Assembly (NCBI RefSeq): GCF_000359125.1
Contig: NZ_CAAF010000012.1
Span: 1-60,278 of the forward strand
Source: Mesorhizobium sp. STM 4661
GTDB lineage: Bacteria > Pseudomonadota > Alphaproteobacteria > Rhizobiales > Rhizobiaceae
Direction: 5' to 3'
Length of the DNA stretch: 60,278 bases
Every line of letters begins with the position of its first letter. Position 1 is the first letter of the stretch. This document shows, piece by piece, positions 7,835 through 17,556 of the stretch. The position numbers and the translations under genes were made by a program. The notes under the pieces are model-generated. The model saw only the letters and a list, made by a program, of their open reading frames with translations, was not told the origin of the DNA and ran no database searches.

Positions 7835-9109
7835 TCATCCGACATTTTCTGTTTCAGCTCGACGACGGTTCAGCATCGCGAGCAATCGGCTCTGTTCGTT
7901 CCCGACGATGGAAAATGCCTCGTCAACACCCATTCCGGGCTTTGCAAGCATCATGTCAGCCTGGGTTGCCACCGATACGTGGACAGAAGCTTGAGCGGAG
8001 AGATCTGTCTCGGTACAGCTTCCCCCGACATACGCGCCGACCTTGTTTTCCTTGCAGATGAGAACGGCCCGCGCTGTGTCGGCGATTGAGCCGACATCGG
8101 GCGTCTTGATTTGGACGAGATGCGCGGCCTTCGCTTCGGCAAAGAGCCGAATATCCTCAAGCGTATTGCATCTCTCATCCACGACAATGCGCGCACTGGA
8201 ACCCCAATTGTCCAAAATCGATACGATCTTGGCGTAGTTCTCAATTTGCGCTTGCGTCGAACCAAAATCCGCCGGGAACTCGATGTTGAGCGTGAAATCC
8301 GGAACGGTATCTGCAACCTTGCAGATAAAGTCGGCGATGCGTTGCGGCTCCAGGCCGATTTCCTGACCGATCCAGCCGTACACATCGAAATGCAGCACCG
8401 GATGATACCCCGGGTGGCCGATTTGGCGCGTGCGCGTTGCAACCCACTTCACGAACTCCATGAAGGTCTGGCCCTCGACGCCGAATTTCCGTCTTGAGTT
8501 GATCAGGCCGTGGGGAAGCACATCCACGGCCTTTAGAATCATCTTGTCGACATTAATTTCGCGAGCGTCACCGCTTTGGCAGTAAATCGGGACACGGCAC
8601 GTCGGTAGGGGCAGATCAAACTCCGCGCATATGATCTCCGCCATTGTCTTGCCCTGAAGGTAGGCGGCTGCGCGAAGCAGAGCTTGGCTCACGCCATACT
8701 CAACGGCCAAAGGTAACCGCAGATGTTCGACAGGTTCAAAAACCATCGTGCAAGAATCACGAAACCGAGAGGCATCGACATCAAAAAGCCGCGGCGCGAC
8801 CATGCGTGACGTTAAATTCGAGATTTGATTGGTGTCGAACAAAGGATCGCGTCCGCCTGCACCAGAGTACTGGACGTTCATCATGTCGCCCCAAACAACG
8901 GCCTCGTCGGGAAGGACGAGCCCGATGCTGAGTGAAGATGCCGGAATACGAATCGACGTAAGTCCGGGCGTTATCGGTTCGCCGACATAGACGAAGCCGT
9001 CCTGAGTTGCGCCGGCCCTGATCGCTGCTTGGTCGTCATAAAAAAATGCGCCATTGCCGGGCGCGAGGAGGACGTCTTTGATCTGCACTTCACTTCGCTC
9101 GATTCTCAC
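7835..9109 (-). CDS. mal: methylaspartate ammonia-lyase (3-methylaspartase)
   Basis: Enolase-superfamily lyase that removes ammonia from L-threo-3-methylaspartate to give mesaconate. All five active-site positions known from the clostridial enzyme are present with the right spacing: H200 (DVLPHG), D242 (HFDVYG), E277 (NIEFPAD), D311 (VVDERCN) and K335 (QIKTPDVG). The end of the core carries YVGGSCTETD. At 424 aa it is close to the clostridial 413 aa. The start is a GTG without a clear ribosome-binding site, but it places FFYDDQAAI at the expected distance. First gene of the operon. No glutamate mutase gene is in the window, so methylaspartate would have to come from elsewhere or from import. 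A fragment of a second copy is at 21448-21545. Confidence 0.95.
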   Translation of the reverse strand: MRIERSEVQIKDVLLAPGNGAFFYDDQAAIRAGATQDGFVYVGEPITPGLTSIRIPASSLSIGLVLPDEAVVWGDMMNVQYSGAGGRDPLFDTNQISNLTSRMVAPRLFDVDASRFRDSCTMVFEPVEHLRLPLAVEYGVSQALLRAAAYLQGKTMAEIICAEFDLPLPTCRVPIYCQSGDAREINVDKMILKAVDVLPHGLINSRRKFGVEGQTFMEFVKWVATRTRQIGHPGYHPVLHFDVYGWIGQEIGLEPQRIADFICKVADTVPDFTLNIEFPADFGSTQAQIENYAKIVSILDNWGSSARIVVDERCNTLEDIRLFAEAKAAHLVQIKTPDVGSIADTARAVLICKENKVGAYVGGSCTETDLSAQASVHVSVATQADMMLAKPGMGVDEAFSIVGNEQSRLLAMLNRRRAETENVG

Positions 9110-9204
9110 CAGATGGCATTGATGGGAGGATGCATCTCAACCCGCCTGCCCAACTATGCGCCACTTGGCGTTGAGTTCGCCAATATAATATCCGAGGCGG
9201 TGCC

Positions 9205-9219
9205 ATCGCGTTTCCAGAT
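9205..9219. promoter_or_regulatory. LysR-type operator upstream of the methylaspartate lyase gene
   Basis: On the minus strand ATCTGGAAACGCGAT fits ATC-N9-GAT. It is about 96 bp before the lyase start, nearly the same distance as the box before the first peptide-transporter operon. The inverted repeat is imperfect in the middle. Confidence 0.5.
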
Positions 9220-9329
9220 TGCTGACGCCAGCGCTAAGGGGATCGCTCACCGTTCCAACTCTTTGAACCGCGCGCGGCGATCTCGGTCTGCCTTCACAAC
9301 CCAGTTTCTAGACGGCCGTTCTTTGGTAA

Positions 9330-9733
9330 TTCGCCAACTGCCAATAGTTGTACCTCATTGCGGCGAGCGTGCTTATGTTGGGCGGCAACCGGATGGCAGT
9401 CTGGCGCTGATTCCGATCTGGATTACGCAAGAGACCGCCGTGACGATGGCGGTCGGCGAGGCGCCTCGGCTTGCGCTTTGGTGCCTGCGCGACCTGCGCC
9501 GAGAGATCGATGCGTGTGTAGGCTTTCTCCAAGGCGACACACGCCGGTCAGGAGGCCATCACGCAACGCAGACAATGTCGAACCAGCCAGCCAGACCTGT
9601 TCTCCGCGGAGATCCCGCCTCCAGTTCTACCGGGCGAAGTGCGGGAAAGCGCTCTTCCGTTGATCGACGCTTTGTTGAGGGCAGCCACGGCGATGAGCCA
9701 GAGGGGCCGGGAGGCAAATCATGAAGATCACCG
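9330..9733 (+). pseudogene. remnants of two small proteins that precede a serine recombinase
   Basis: At 9330-9540 a frame reads GERAYVGRQPDGSLALIP, resembling the small DUF5372-type proteins often found before rhizobial recombinases (weak match). At 9575-9733 a frame reads QPDLFSAEIPPPVLPGEVRE and then LLRAATAMSQRGREA, ending in a stop that overlaps the recombinase start. The only nearby ATG (9574) is in another frame, so this one is frameshifted. Both are judged relics of a recombinase operon. Confidence 0.5.
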
Positions 9734-10500
9734 CTGAACATCTTGCACGCGGCGCTTACGTCTATGTTCGGCAGTCCACCGGCGATCCGCTTGTCAACAA
9801 CCCCGAGAGCCCGCGACGCCAGGATGGCGTTGCAGAGCGCGCGGACACTTGGCTGGAAAGACGCCATCATCATCGATGAAGATCTCGGCCGTCGGGGTCC
9901 GGCGTCAGCCGCCCGGACTTCGAGGAGCTTCTGGCGGCGATCTACGAAAGCCGGGTGGGTGCAGTCCTCGCCATTGAAGCCTCCCGACCGGCGCGCAATG
10001 GCAGGGACTGCACACGCTCATCGAGTTTTGCGGCATTGTCGGAACGCTTATCATCGACGAGGAGGGCATCCCAACGACAGGCCGCTGCTTGACATGAAGG
10101 GCACCTGAGCGAACTGGAACTTTCGATCCTGCGGGCCTGCTCGATCGAAGCTCTGAAGCAGAAAGCGCGGCGAGGCGAACTTTTTCTGGCGTGGCGATCG
10201 GTTACGCAAAGTCGGCTCGGAACCGGATCGAGAAAGACCCTGAATCTGCGGGTGCGCGAGGCGATCGATCTCGTATTCCGGCGTTTCAATGAACTGCAGA
10301 GCATCCGGCAGGTGCACGTGTGGCTGCGCCACGAAGGCATCATGCTCTCGGCCGTAAATACACGCGCGCGGCGGAGCGGACAATCGTCTGGAAGCTGCCC
10401 GTCTGACGCCACTACGGCTTCCTCGCCAACGGTAATCGCGCCGCCAAGCTCGACCTATTGCCGCAGCCTGCTGGCCGGATCGCAGCAGAACGATCTCGAA
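9721..10500 (+). pseudogene. large serine recombinase, decayed (copy 1)
   Basis: Starts with ATG at 9721 and reads MKITAEHLARGAYVYVRQST, the catalytic-serine region of resolvase/invertase-type large recombinases. Further pieces of the same protein appear in shifting frames: GRSGSGVSRPDFEELLAAIYESRVGAVLAIEASR near 9890-10000, ELELSILRA near 10110, then a stretch near 10250-10350 containing AIDLVFRRFNELQSIRQVHV and WLRHEGIMLSA. Several frameshifts make it non-functional. It is one of four recombinase relics in the window (others near 14660, 46925 and 59560), which marks the region as a repeated target for site-specific integration. Confidence 0.8.
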
Positions 10501-11125
10501 CCGGATACCGAAAGCGCCGCGGTCGCCGAGCGCCTTGCGGTGGCGCGTCGCTGCCTGCGGAAAGCCAATGATCATGCTCGCATCTGGCTGTGCGGGCAGG
10601 CACCGCCGAGCCACTTTTGGAACAACAACTCATGATCACGCTGAGTTCGTCCACATCACCCGGGACGGTATCCGTCGCGATGCGCGCCGGCCCCCGACCC
10701 TTGTCCAGCCCCACAAAGCCGCAAGCAGCCAGCCCGGCGATAGAAAGCACTGCAGCCTGTCCGACGGCTCGCGCTATCACGGTTCCGACTTCCACCGTGC
10801 CATCCTTCGCTGTGGCCGCATCGTGAACGCCCTTCATCAGCCTGGCACCGACAATCCCGACCGCTCCTCAAGGCTACAACCCCTAGAGCCAAACCTACCC
10901 GCGCCTCGGTTCAATCCGGCTTGCAACGAGGTCCGACGTCCTGCCAGGTGGCTCCGTCGAGCATGCGGACCTCACAGAAGCCTCCGGATTCAAACCAGGT
11001 TCGCTGTGAGCTTCACTGCTTGAGTTTTGCAGGGTGTCCTGCGAGCTAGCATACGAGATCGCTCAGGCGCTTATGAGACACAGAGTTATCAGAGCGATAG
11101 CATGTTTTGCAATGATTTTCCTAGT
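10501..11125. other. no recognisable gene
   Basis: A minus-strand frame at 10412-10837 stays open for 141 codons and contains hydrophobic VLSIAGLAACGFVGLD, but it matches nothing I recognise and half of it lies antisense to the recombinase relic. The rest holds no convincing coding sequence. Confidence 0.4.
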
Positions 11126-11141
11126 TGGCACGACACATGCT
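11126..11141 (+). promoter_or_regulatory. sigma-54-type promoter (copy 1)
   Basis: TGGCACGACACATGCT has GG at 11127-11128 and GC at 11139-11140, exactly ten bases apart as RpoN promoters require, with the strong TGGCACG -24 half. No TGT-N10-ACA NifA site was found in the 120 bp upstream. Downstream frames (11142-11455) are short and broken and match no known gene. Confidence 0.55.
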
Positions 11142-11512
11142 GTCCTATCCGCAAACGCGCGGCGCGCTGTGGACTGAGAAGAACTCATCCATGATCACGC
11201 TCGCCGAACGTGCGAGGGCTATGTGCACCGGTAGGGCGATCTACATCGCGCTCGGCATCCCTGCCCCGACGGCACGGCTTCACCGGCGCTCACAGCATCG
11301 GTTACGGATACAAGCGCCTTCACAAGACTCGGAACCGAAAACCTGCGCCAGCTCTACAAACAGAATGTGGCGTGCCACGGCCACTAAACCCAAGCCTATG
11401 TCTTTATCGGCCTGTCACGATATAGGACACTGCCGAACGAGATCTGCATGACGATCAGCGTGGGCAAAATCACGAAGAACAGCAAGTGGAATTTCTGGTC
11501 ATTCAACCGCGT

Positions 11513-11559
11513 TCTGCTACGTCGTATGTCCGACGATGTCGGACATACGACGTAGCAGA
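11513..11559. repeat. perfect 22-bp inverted repeat with 3-base loop
   Basis: The left arm starts TCTGCTACGTCGTATGT at 11513 and the right arm ends at 11559. The arms are fully complementary over 22 bp with loop GAT. No T-run follows on either strand, so it is not a standard terminator. It lies 40 bp upstream of the second sigma-54-type promoter. It could be a protein-binding palindrome or a recombination site. Confidence 0.85.
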
Positions 11560-11598
11560 GTATTACAGCTAGCCGTTATTTTGGAATAACTTTCTGAT

Positions 11599-11614
11599 TG
11601 GCACGGCACATGCA
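11599..11614 (+). promoter_or_regulatory. sigma-54-type promoter (copy 2), upstream of the GNAT gene
   Basis: TGGCACGGCACATGCA has GG at 11600-11601 and GC at 11612-11613 with the obligatory ten-base spacing. The flanks resemble those of copy 1 (TATCCGCA follows in both), so the two arose by duplication. The first intact gene downstream is the acetyltransferase at 11916. Confidence 0.55.
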
Positions 11615-11915
11615 TGGGTATCCGCAGAACGTCACGGGCCAAGGAGCAGGCTTTGTCGCAATGTCTATTCGGCACGAGTGCTCTCGTTTTTACAAGCTGG
11701 CGCCGTCAACGCGCCCCTTGCGTAATGCCGCCGACGCTATCGAGGATGCGCAATCGAATACCGGCGAACGCGCGCTCAGAGATTGATGGGGGCTTACGGC
11801 CGCATCATGCGCTACTTCGAAGGTACGCCACCTCATACGCAGCCACGCATCCTTACCCACCTTGGTGTTTAGGCTGTCGTTGCTGGCGCATCTCTACAAT
11901 TGGATGGAATTTCAC

Positions 11916-12428
11916 ATGAATCTGGAAACCGAACGTTTATTCATGCGCCCAATACGTCCTTGGGACGCCGATGCCCTGCATCGCCTGCACTGTGACGCGC
12001 TAGTAGTCGAATTGACGATGGAGGGAATTCCGCTAACGCGGGAAATGTCTGATGCGCGGCTGTCCCTCTATCTTCATGAGTGGGAGACCTACGGGTATGG
12101 AGTCTGGATGGTCTATGAACGAGAGGCCAATGGCGATTTGGGCTTCGTGGGGCGGTCCGGGCTGCACCGGTTCGGCGAGAACGACATTCAAACCGGATGC
12201 TTTTTGTTCGGAGCCCGATGCGGTCAGGGGATTGGGCCGGAAAGCCTTAAGGCAGTGATCGAATTCGCCTTCGCAACCCAATCTATCGATCGGTTGGTCT
12301 CTCTCGTACGCCCGACGAATATACGAGCTCTAAAAACGAGAGCCCCACTGGGCTATTCCTACCTTGGGCCGGTTGTCGTTGATGGAACGAACTTTCAGTT
12401 CTTTGAATTGCGCCGTCCGCTTCAGTGA
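11916..12428 (+). CDS. GNAT-family N-acetyltransferase, RimJ/RimL-like
   Basis: A 170-aa acetyl-CoA-dependent acetyltransferase. It opens with the typical LETERLFMRPI beta strand. FVGRSGLHRF follows, then ARCGQGIGPESLKAVIEFAF at the position of the acetyl-CoA loop, and RPTNIRALKTRAPLGY where the family has its Asn-containing signature. The pyrophosphate loop is unusual (QGIGPES), so binding may be altered. The ATG at 11916 is chosen because it is followed directly by the conserved strand; an in-frame earlier start adds an unrelated leader. It is the only intact gene between 9.1 and 17 kb and lies 300 bp after a sigma-54-type promoter. The acceptor substrate is unknown. Confidence 0.8.
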   Translation: MNLETERLFMRPIRPWDADALHRLHCDALVVELTMEGIPLTREMSDARLSLYLHEWETYGYGVWMVYEREANGDLGFVGRSGLHRFGENDIQTGCFLFGARCGQGIGPESLKAVIEFAFATQSIDRLVSLVRPTNIRALKTRAPLGYSYLGPVVVDGTNFQFFELRRPLQ

Positions 12429-12431
12429 TGC

Positions 12432-13790
12432 TTAGCAATCTGCTGCGCTTCGGGCTCAAGTTGTCCGGGTCAGACCGACGAACCGAATGCTACCATGGCG
12501 AAATGCCGGTAATGGAGAATGGCCTCGTCGTCCGGAGCCCTGCCTGCCGCAAGCGATGGGATGGACGCCCCCTGGCGGCATTTATGTGCCAAAGTGGAGG
12601 TGTTGAGAATAACACTTGAAGGAGGCGTCCATGGGGAGTTAGCACGATCGGTCTCGATCTGGCGAAGATGGTTTTCCAAGCGCATGGCGCCGATTCGTCG
12701 GGCGGGGTGGTCAAAAGCTGAGACGAGATGCGTTGCTAGGGTTCTTTGCCGGCCAGCCGCGTTGTCTGGTGGCGACGGAGGCCTGCGCCAGCGCCCACTA
12801 ATGGGCCTGTGAAATTGCTGCCCCAGGCCATGAGGTCAGGCTGATCCCGCCGGCCTACGTGAACCCGTTCGTTGCGCGTCGACAGAACGACATGGCGGAT
12901 GCGGGGGCGATCTGCGAGGCGGCGCAATGGCCAACTACGCGCGCTTCGTCACTGCGAAAAGCGCCGAGGCGCAAGGCGCGGCTGTAGTGTTCAAACACGC
13001 GATCTCCTCGTCCGGCAGCGGACACAGCTGATCAACGCCCTACGCGGTCACCTCATGGAGTTTGGCTTCATCGTGCGCCAAGGTCCTGGGCACGTCAGCA
13101 AGCTCATCGACCTGGTGGCTTATCCCTCGTCTGAGCTGCCGGCCGAGCGCCCGGTGCTGGCGGTGATCGCCGACAGCCTGCATGCGATCCAGGCAAGGAT
13201 CCTGCTGCTGGATCGTGAGATCGCCATCAAGGCCAAGACTGACTCGGTCTCCAAGTGCTGATGACAGTACCCGGATCGGCCCGGTCGTAGTGGCTCTAAC
13301 ACCCGCGACTTCGGCTTTCCGGCGAGGACGTGACTTCGCCGCGTGGCTGGGGCTTACATCCAGGCAGAACTCCAGCGCGGAGCAAGGAGCGGCTGGGCCG
13401 AACAACCAAAATGGGCGAGCGCAGTCTGCGAAAGCTGCTGATCCTCGGAGCGAGCTCCGCCACAAAAGCCGCCGCACGCGACGGATGTAAGGCAAGCCCG
13501 TGGCTGGCCAGCATGCTGGCCCGAAAGCCGTGACGGTCGCGTTGGCGCACAATATGGCAAGGATCGTCTGGGCGTTGATGGCGAGTGGTCAGGGGGCAGG
13601 AAGGTCAGATGAGAGGTATGGCGCAACGGTCAGAAGACTGCATCGGAAAGCCAGCTATTACCCCAAGCGCCTTTGAGCGCGCAAGCGTATTGGACCCGAT
13701 CCGCGATCTCCATACAGGCCAGCGGCCCTATGACCGGCCGCATCAAACAGGTCGGACACACGGAAGCATCTGAACCTGCGCACGATGCCG
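12432..13790 (+). mobile_element. IS110-family element, decayed
   Basis: Contains a broken IS110 transposase (12631-13570) with about 200 bp of non-coding left end and 200 bp of right end. In IS110 elements the left non-coding end specifies the guide (bridge) RNA; here it may be the stretch 12440-12625, just before the transposase start with ribosome-binding site GGAGG. Exact ends could not be defined because the group has short or no terminal repeats. Confidence 0.7.
12631..13570 (+). pseudogene. IS110-family transposase, multiple stops and frameshifts
   Basis: Successive frames give STIGLDLAKMVFQAHGAD (the DEDD N-terminal Asp region), LVATEACASAH, VRLIPPAYVNPFVARRQNDM, then TRDLLVRQRTQLINALRGHL, EFGFIVRQGPGHVSKL, and near the C-terminus FRRGRDFAAWLGLTSRQNSS with MGERSLRKLLILGASS. 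The order and content are those of a complete IS110 transposase, but in-frame stops (the first only three codons in) and shifts break it into at least five pieces. Confidence 0.85.
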
Positions 13791-14456
13791 TTAGAAAAAA
13801 CTTCTTGCATCCGAAGGGGCGTCGACCCACGGGATCCTGGTGCGGCGGCGGACAGCGCCGACTGGATGGGAGTGTCGAGCAGGTCTTCCGTAATGGCGAC
13901 GCAGGTTGAGCCTGACGTGCTCCCCTGAATTGTCGTCGCTTTGCGTTTGGCCGGTTCTTCTGGTGCTCCGATACCATTCTCTGGACCGCCGGAAGGTAGA
14001 GTTTCCCGGCTTTCTCACGATCGGGGGCTGCGGCGTCATTGGGATTGAGCAACGAGATCGGGGCCTTGTGCCCGATCGGCTCATGTGGGCGTTCCTCATT
14101 GAACAACACGACGAAAGAACGCCCACGGGACCGAGGAACGCGAGCTTCCTTATCTATGGCATCCCTGGGCCGGGCGGTGTGTTCACGTTCATGAGGCGAT
14201 CGACAAGGCTGACCGGGAGGTTTTCCGCTGCAATCTCACTGGCCACGCCTCCGATCGGTGGCTGGAGGGTCCGGGCCTGAATGTTTGATCGGGCGGGCTG
14301 CGCCGCGTCGCGCATTGCCGCTGCCCCACATCTCGATCTCAGAACGCTTCGCCTCTTGGTGACACTGCTGCAGGACGCGACGGCCAATTCCCAAACCCCA
14401 TCGCAATTGGAGGATTCGGGCGCACCTTGCGTCCTCACGACGCGAATCGGGGAGAT
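13791..14456. other. IS debris; includes an integrase C-terminal piece on the minus strand
   Basis: On the minus strand at 14109-13990 the frame LFNEERPHEPIGHKAPISLL matches the C-terminal end of IS3/IS481-type integrase-core transposases; it then runs on into unrelated sequence. The remainder to 14456 shows no gene I recognise. It resembles the leader region of the recombinase relic that follows. Confidence 0.5.
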
Positions 14457-15790
14457 GTCCATGCCGCGCCAGCCTACGACATACCAGTTCGATCTGTTCT
14501 CCGACCCGCACGATGCCGAGACCGCACAGATGTCCACCATGGCAGGCGCTGCCGGAAGAGACGCGCCTGACGCTGACAAGCTGATGGTGCGCCTGATCCT
14601 CGAACCACGTCGAGCGCGCCGTTCGACGGGAGGAGGCGCGTCATGATGGCATGAGAAGATCCGGCCCCACCATCTGGAGCGCAAGGGCGATCATGTATGT
14701 GCGTCAGTCCTCGCCCCATCAGGTTCTGCACAATCGTGAGGGCAGCGCCCTGCAGTATGCGATGCGCGATCGCCGGGTGGCGCTTGGCTGGTCTTGCATC
14801 GAGACGGTCGATGACGATCTCGGCCGCTCTGCCGCTGGCGGTGTCGCGCGAGCGGGTTTCGATCGGATGGTCGTCGAAGTAGGTCTCGGCAAGGTTGGGG
14901 CGGTAGCGGCGCGGGAGGTATCGCGCTTCGCCCGCAACAGCCGCGAATGGCAGCAGCTCATCGAGCTGGCAGCGTCATCGATACCGCACTGAACGACCAG
15001 GAGACGGTCTACGCATCGCGCCAGGGCAATGATCGGCTGCTGCTGGGATTGAAGGGCAGTCTCAATGAGTATGAGCTCGATCTTTTGCGTCAGCGCTCCC
15101 TGTCGGCCCGCTATGAGAACGCCCGGCGCAGTGATTCGCGGTGGAACTGGAGGTGCGATGGAACCGGGGGCTGACGCGTGTCAACGAGGTCGAGGGCAGG
15201 ATTGCCGCGCATGATACCTCGACGACATCGGAGCCGTCACTTCTGTCGCCAATACACGTCACCGCGCTCGCCGCTGATCTCAAGGCTGTGGGGGCGGCGC
15301 CGATGACGGACGCGCGGCTCAAGAGGCGCATCGTTCGCACCGTCATCCGGGAGGTGGTCGCCGATATCGATGACGAAGCGTCAGAGATCGTTCTCCTGAT
15401 CCATTGGGTTGGCGGCGTCCGCAGACAGCGCAACAGCACCTCCGGCGATATAATCGCGGCCGTCCGCCAACTGGTGCACATCGCCAATGATGATCTGATT
15501 GCCGGCATCCTCAAGCGCAATGGACTGGTGACCGGTCACGGCAATCGATGGACACGCGAACGGGTCACCGCGCACATCATAAGATCCCTGTCTTCCGGCC
15601 GGCGGCGGACGGCAACGACCTATGGCTTAACCTGAACAAGGCTCGCCGCCGAGGCGGGCGACATCGAAGGCGTTCATCCTCTGCCGAATTGTCCGTGGAT
15701 CTTCAGCCGATCTACGCTCGGCCAACCGGCGGCTCAGCGCATCGCTCATCGCGCGCGGCAAAACCCAAAATACCCCACGGGATCGCATCA
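14457..15790 (+). pseudogene. serine recombinase operon relic (copy 2) with its small upstream gene
   Basis: The small upstream gene starts near 14457 (MSMPRQPTTYQFDLFSDP) and is frameshifted near 14540. The recombinase then begins near 14650: a run containing RAIMYVRQSSPHQVLHNREG carries the catalytic Ser, followed by DDDLGRSAAGGVARAGFDRM and EVSRFARNSREWQQL. After a frameshift come NDRLLLGLKGSLNEYELDLL and a large internal deletion at about 15130. The C-terminal third (LKRRIVRTVIREVVADID, then GHGNRWTRERV) follows and fades out after 15780. It cannot make an active enzyme. Confidence 0.85.
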
Positions 15791-15869
15791 AGATCAGCAA
15801 AAACCTATTTACTTCAACGGCATAGACAGATGAGTGTTATGAAACAGGATTTAAGTATCTGCGCCAATC

Positions 15870-15985
15870 CTCCGACTTTTCGGCGGCGTCGGCAAGGTCA
15901 GGAACCGGTGGGCGTTCTGGGACTCCGCCCGGAAGCGACCGTTGAAGGCTTCGATGTAGGCGTCCGTCGTTGATCAGGCTCTAGC
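15870..15985 (-). pseudogene. IS3-family orfB fragment
   Basis: The minus strand reads YIEAFNGRFRAE, then AHRFLTLP, matching the C-terminal part of IS3-family integrase-type transposases, where the family has FNGRLRDECLN and AHWF. Only about 30 codons remain, with no start or terminal repeats. Confidence 0.6.
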
Positions 15986-16019
15986 TGTGAGCTTTCAGAG
16001 GGTTGTCCATTCGGACCAA

Positions 16020-16480
16020 ACCGAGGAGACTGGAGGTACCAAGCCATCACACTCACCGAAGGGTCCGAATGAATATCACAAGAATGCCCGTTTGACGCCG
16101 TTGCGTCGAGAGGAGATGGCTGTTTCGATCATTGAGGACCGTCTTTCCCAAGCTCTTGCGGCGCGGGTCTACGGTGTGTCGGCCAAGATCGTGGCGCGGT
16201 GGGTGGAGCGGTTCAAATCCGAGGGCCGGGGGCATGGTCGATCGCTCGTCCCGACCCAAGCGATCCATCGCATGACGTGGCAAGAGCGCCTGACCGGCTC
16301 GCACATCGCGGTTACCGTCGGCGTCTCACCGGCTACCGTCAGCCGGGTGCTGAAGCGGGCTGGGCTGTCGCGGCTGAAGGATATCGAGCCGGGCAAGCTC
16401 CATCCATCTCGATATCAAGACACTCGGCCGTTTCGAGGCGACCGGTCACCGCATCGCCGGCGATGCCGCATCAATGGGGC
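16020..16480 (+). pseudogene. IS481-type transposase, 3'-truncated
   Basis: The N-terminal DNA-binding part is well kept: KNARLTPLRREEMAVSIIED, then ARVYGVSAKIVARWVERF and VSPATVSRVLKRAGLSRLKD. Two internal frame changes occur, and the DDE catalytic core is missing after the first Asp region (HLDIKTLGRFEATGHRIAGD in another frame). The sequence ends in unrelated DNA at about 16480. Confidence 0.75.
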
Positions 16481-16998
16481 ATGCTGCGATCGAGATGCCT
16501 TGCCGCAAGGCGTTCGGCAACTCCATAGCGCGGCCCTATCGCGTCTCCCATCCGACACCCCTGTCGCTTTGTCGGTTCCGCGACACAGCTTTTTGAACCA
16601 GTCTCTTGTTTGGCCACCGGCTAAATAGCTGAAAAGCAGCCATATGATTTCTTCTTTGGCTCGATCAGCCAATTTGGCGTGAGTTTTGCTCAGTTAGCTG
16701 TGAGGCGGCGAAAGCTGGGTGACCTCGCGATTGATCGAAGGAAAGGAACATGTCAGGTCTGCGTCAGACCAATTTCCGGGAAGGGGCATCGGCAGACCGG
16801 CAATGCCTCCACCTCATGACGGGCCAACCCGCGCCTGACCATCCCCTCCTGCTGGCGTATGATGACCGAGATCTCCGTCGCGATTACCGATCCCCTCTGA
16901 GCTATCGCAGTACATCGATCAATCCGCTGTCCTGCCACTACGGCCACTGCTGTCGCTCGTCGGCGTGGCGATCCACGACCGCAAGAGGAAACCTGTAG
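16481..16998. other. no recognisable gene; panD leader region
   Basis: An 82-codon frame at 16750-16998 has a fair ribosome-binding site (GAAAGGAAC before ATG) but matches nothing known. The last bases supply the panD ribosome-binding site AGAGGAAACC. No operator box of the type seen at 5560 was found. Confidence 0.4.
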
Positions 16999-17451
16999 AT
17001 GAGAAAAGTTGTTGCCGCCAAGCTTCATGGCATCACCGTGACCGACGCGGATCTGAACTATCACGGATCAATAACTCTGGATCCAGACCACTGCGATGAG
17101 GCGGGTATTCTTCCGCTAGAATTCGTTGAAATCTGGAATAAGACTTCAGGTGCGCGAATCAGCACGTATGTCATTTACGGTGAGAGGGGTTCTCGTTGCT
17201 GTGTTCTAAACGGAGCCGCTGCTCGTACATGCCAGGTCGGAGATGAGATGATCATTTGCTCCTCCACATATATTGAGGAACATCAGATCACAGAGATCAA
17301 ACCGCGGGTGCTGACGTTCGACCGGGACAATTCTGTCCGCGACCGCATGTTCTACGATGCTGGGACAGAGGATGATGGAACGCTGACGTTCGCGGTTCGC
17401 GAGGGCTCTCCTGGCAACGCCTTAAAGATCCCGAGTCGGGCCAATCGCTGA
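16999..17451 (+). CDS. panD: aspartate 1-decarboxylase
   Basis: Converts L-aspartate to beta-alanine with a self-made pyruvoyl cofactor. The self-cleavage site Gly23-Ser24 is present in DLNYHGSITLD, as are GARISTYVIYGERGSR and LNGAAARTCQVGDEMII, the strands that form the active site in PanD. At 150 aa it is about 25 residues longer than the E. coli enzyme because of an extended C-terminus. AGGA lies nine bases before the ATG. It is separated by 105 bp from a D-Ala-D-Ala-ligase-like gene on the same strand and not from panB or panC. That hints its beta-alanine may serve a ligase product and not only pantothenate, which is inference. Confidence 0.92.
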   Translation: MRKVVAAKLHGITVTDADLNYHGSITLDPDHCDEAGILPLEFVEIWNKTSGARISTYVIYGERGSRCCVLNGAAARTCQVGDEMIICSSTYIEEHQITEIKPRVLTFDRDNSVRDRMFYDAGTEDDGTLTFAVREGSPGNALKIPSRANR

Positions 17452-17556
17452 TAGCTCACGGGGCGGACTAGGCGGTGAAATCTACCAGTCGGAGAACCCT
17501 CCCGTTTAGTCCAGATTCTCTTTGTGCCCCGCAACCCATTCCGAAAGGTAATCTTC

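Noticed and set aside
10412..10837. A 141-codon minus-strand frame as a gene
   Set aside because: No recognisable family, poor start context, and half of it is antisense to the recombinase relic.
11513..11559. The hairpin as a Rho-independent terminator
   Set aside because: No run of T follows on either strand, and no intact gene ends directly before it.
11040..11600. NifA upstream activator sites (TGT-N10-ACA) for the sigma-54-type promoters
   Set aside because: The only TGT...ACA pairs have 13 or 3 bases between them or lack the right half, so they do not fit.
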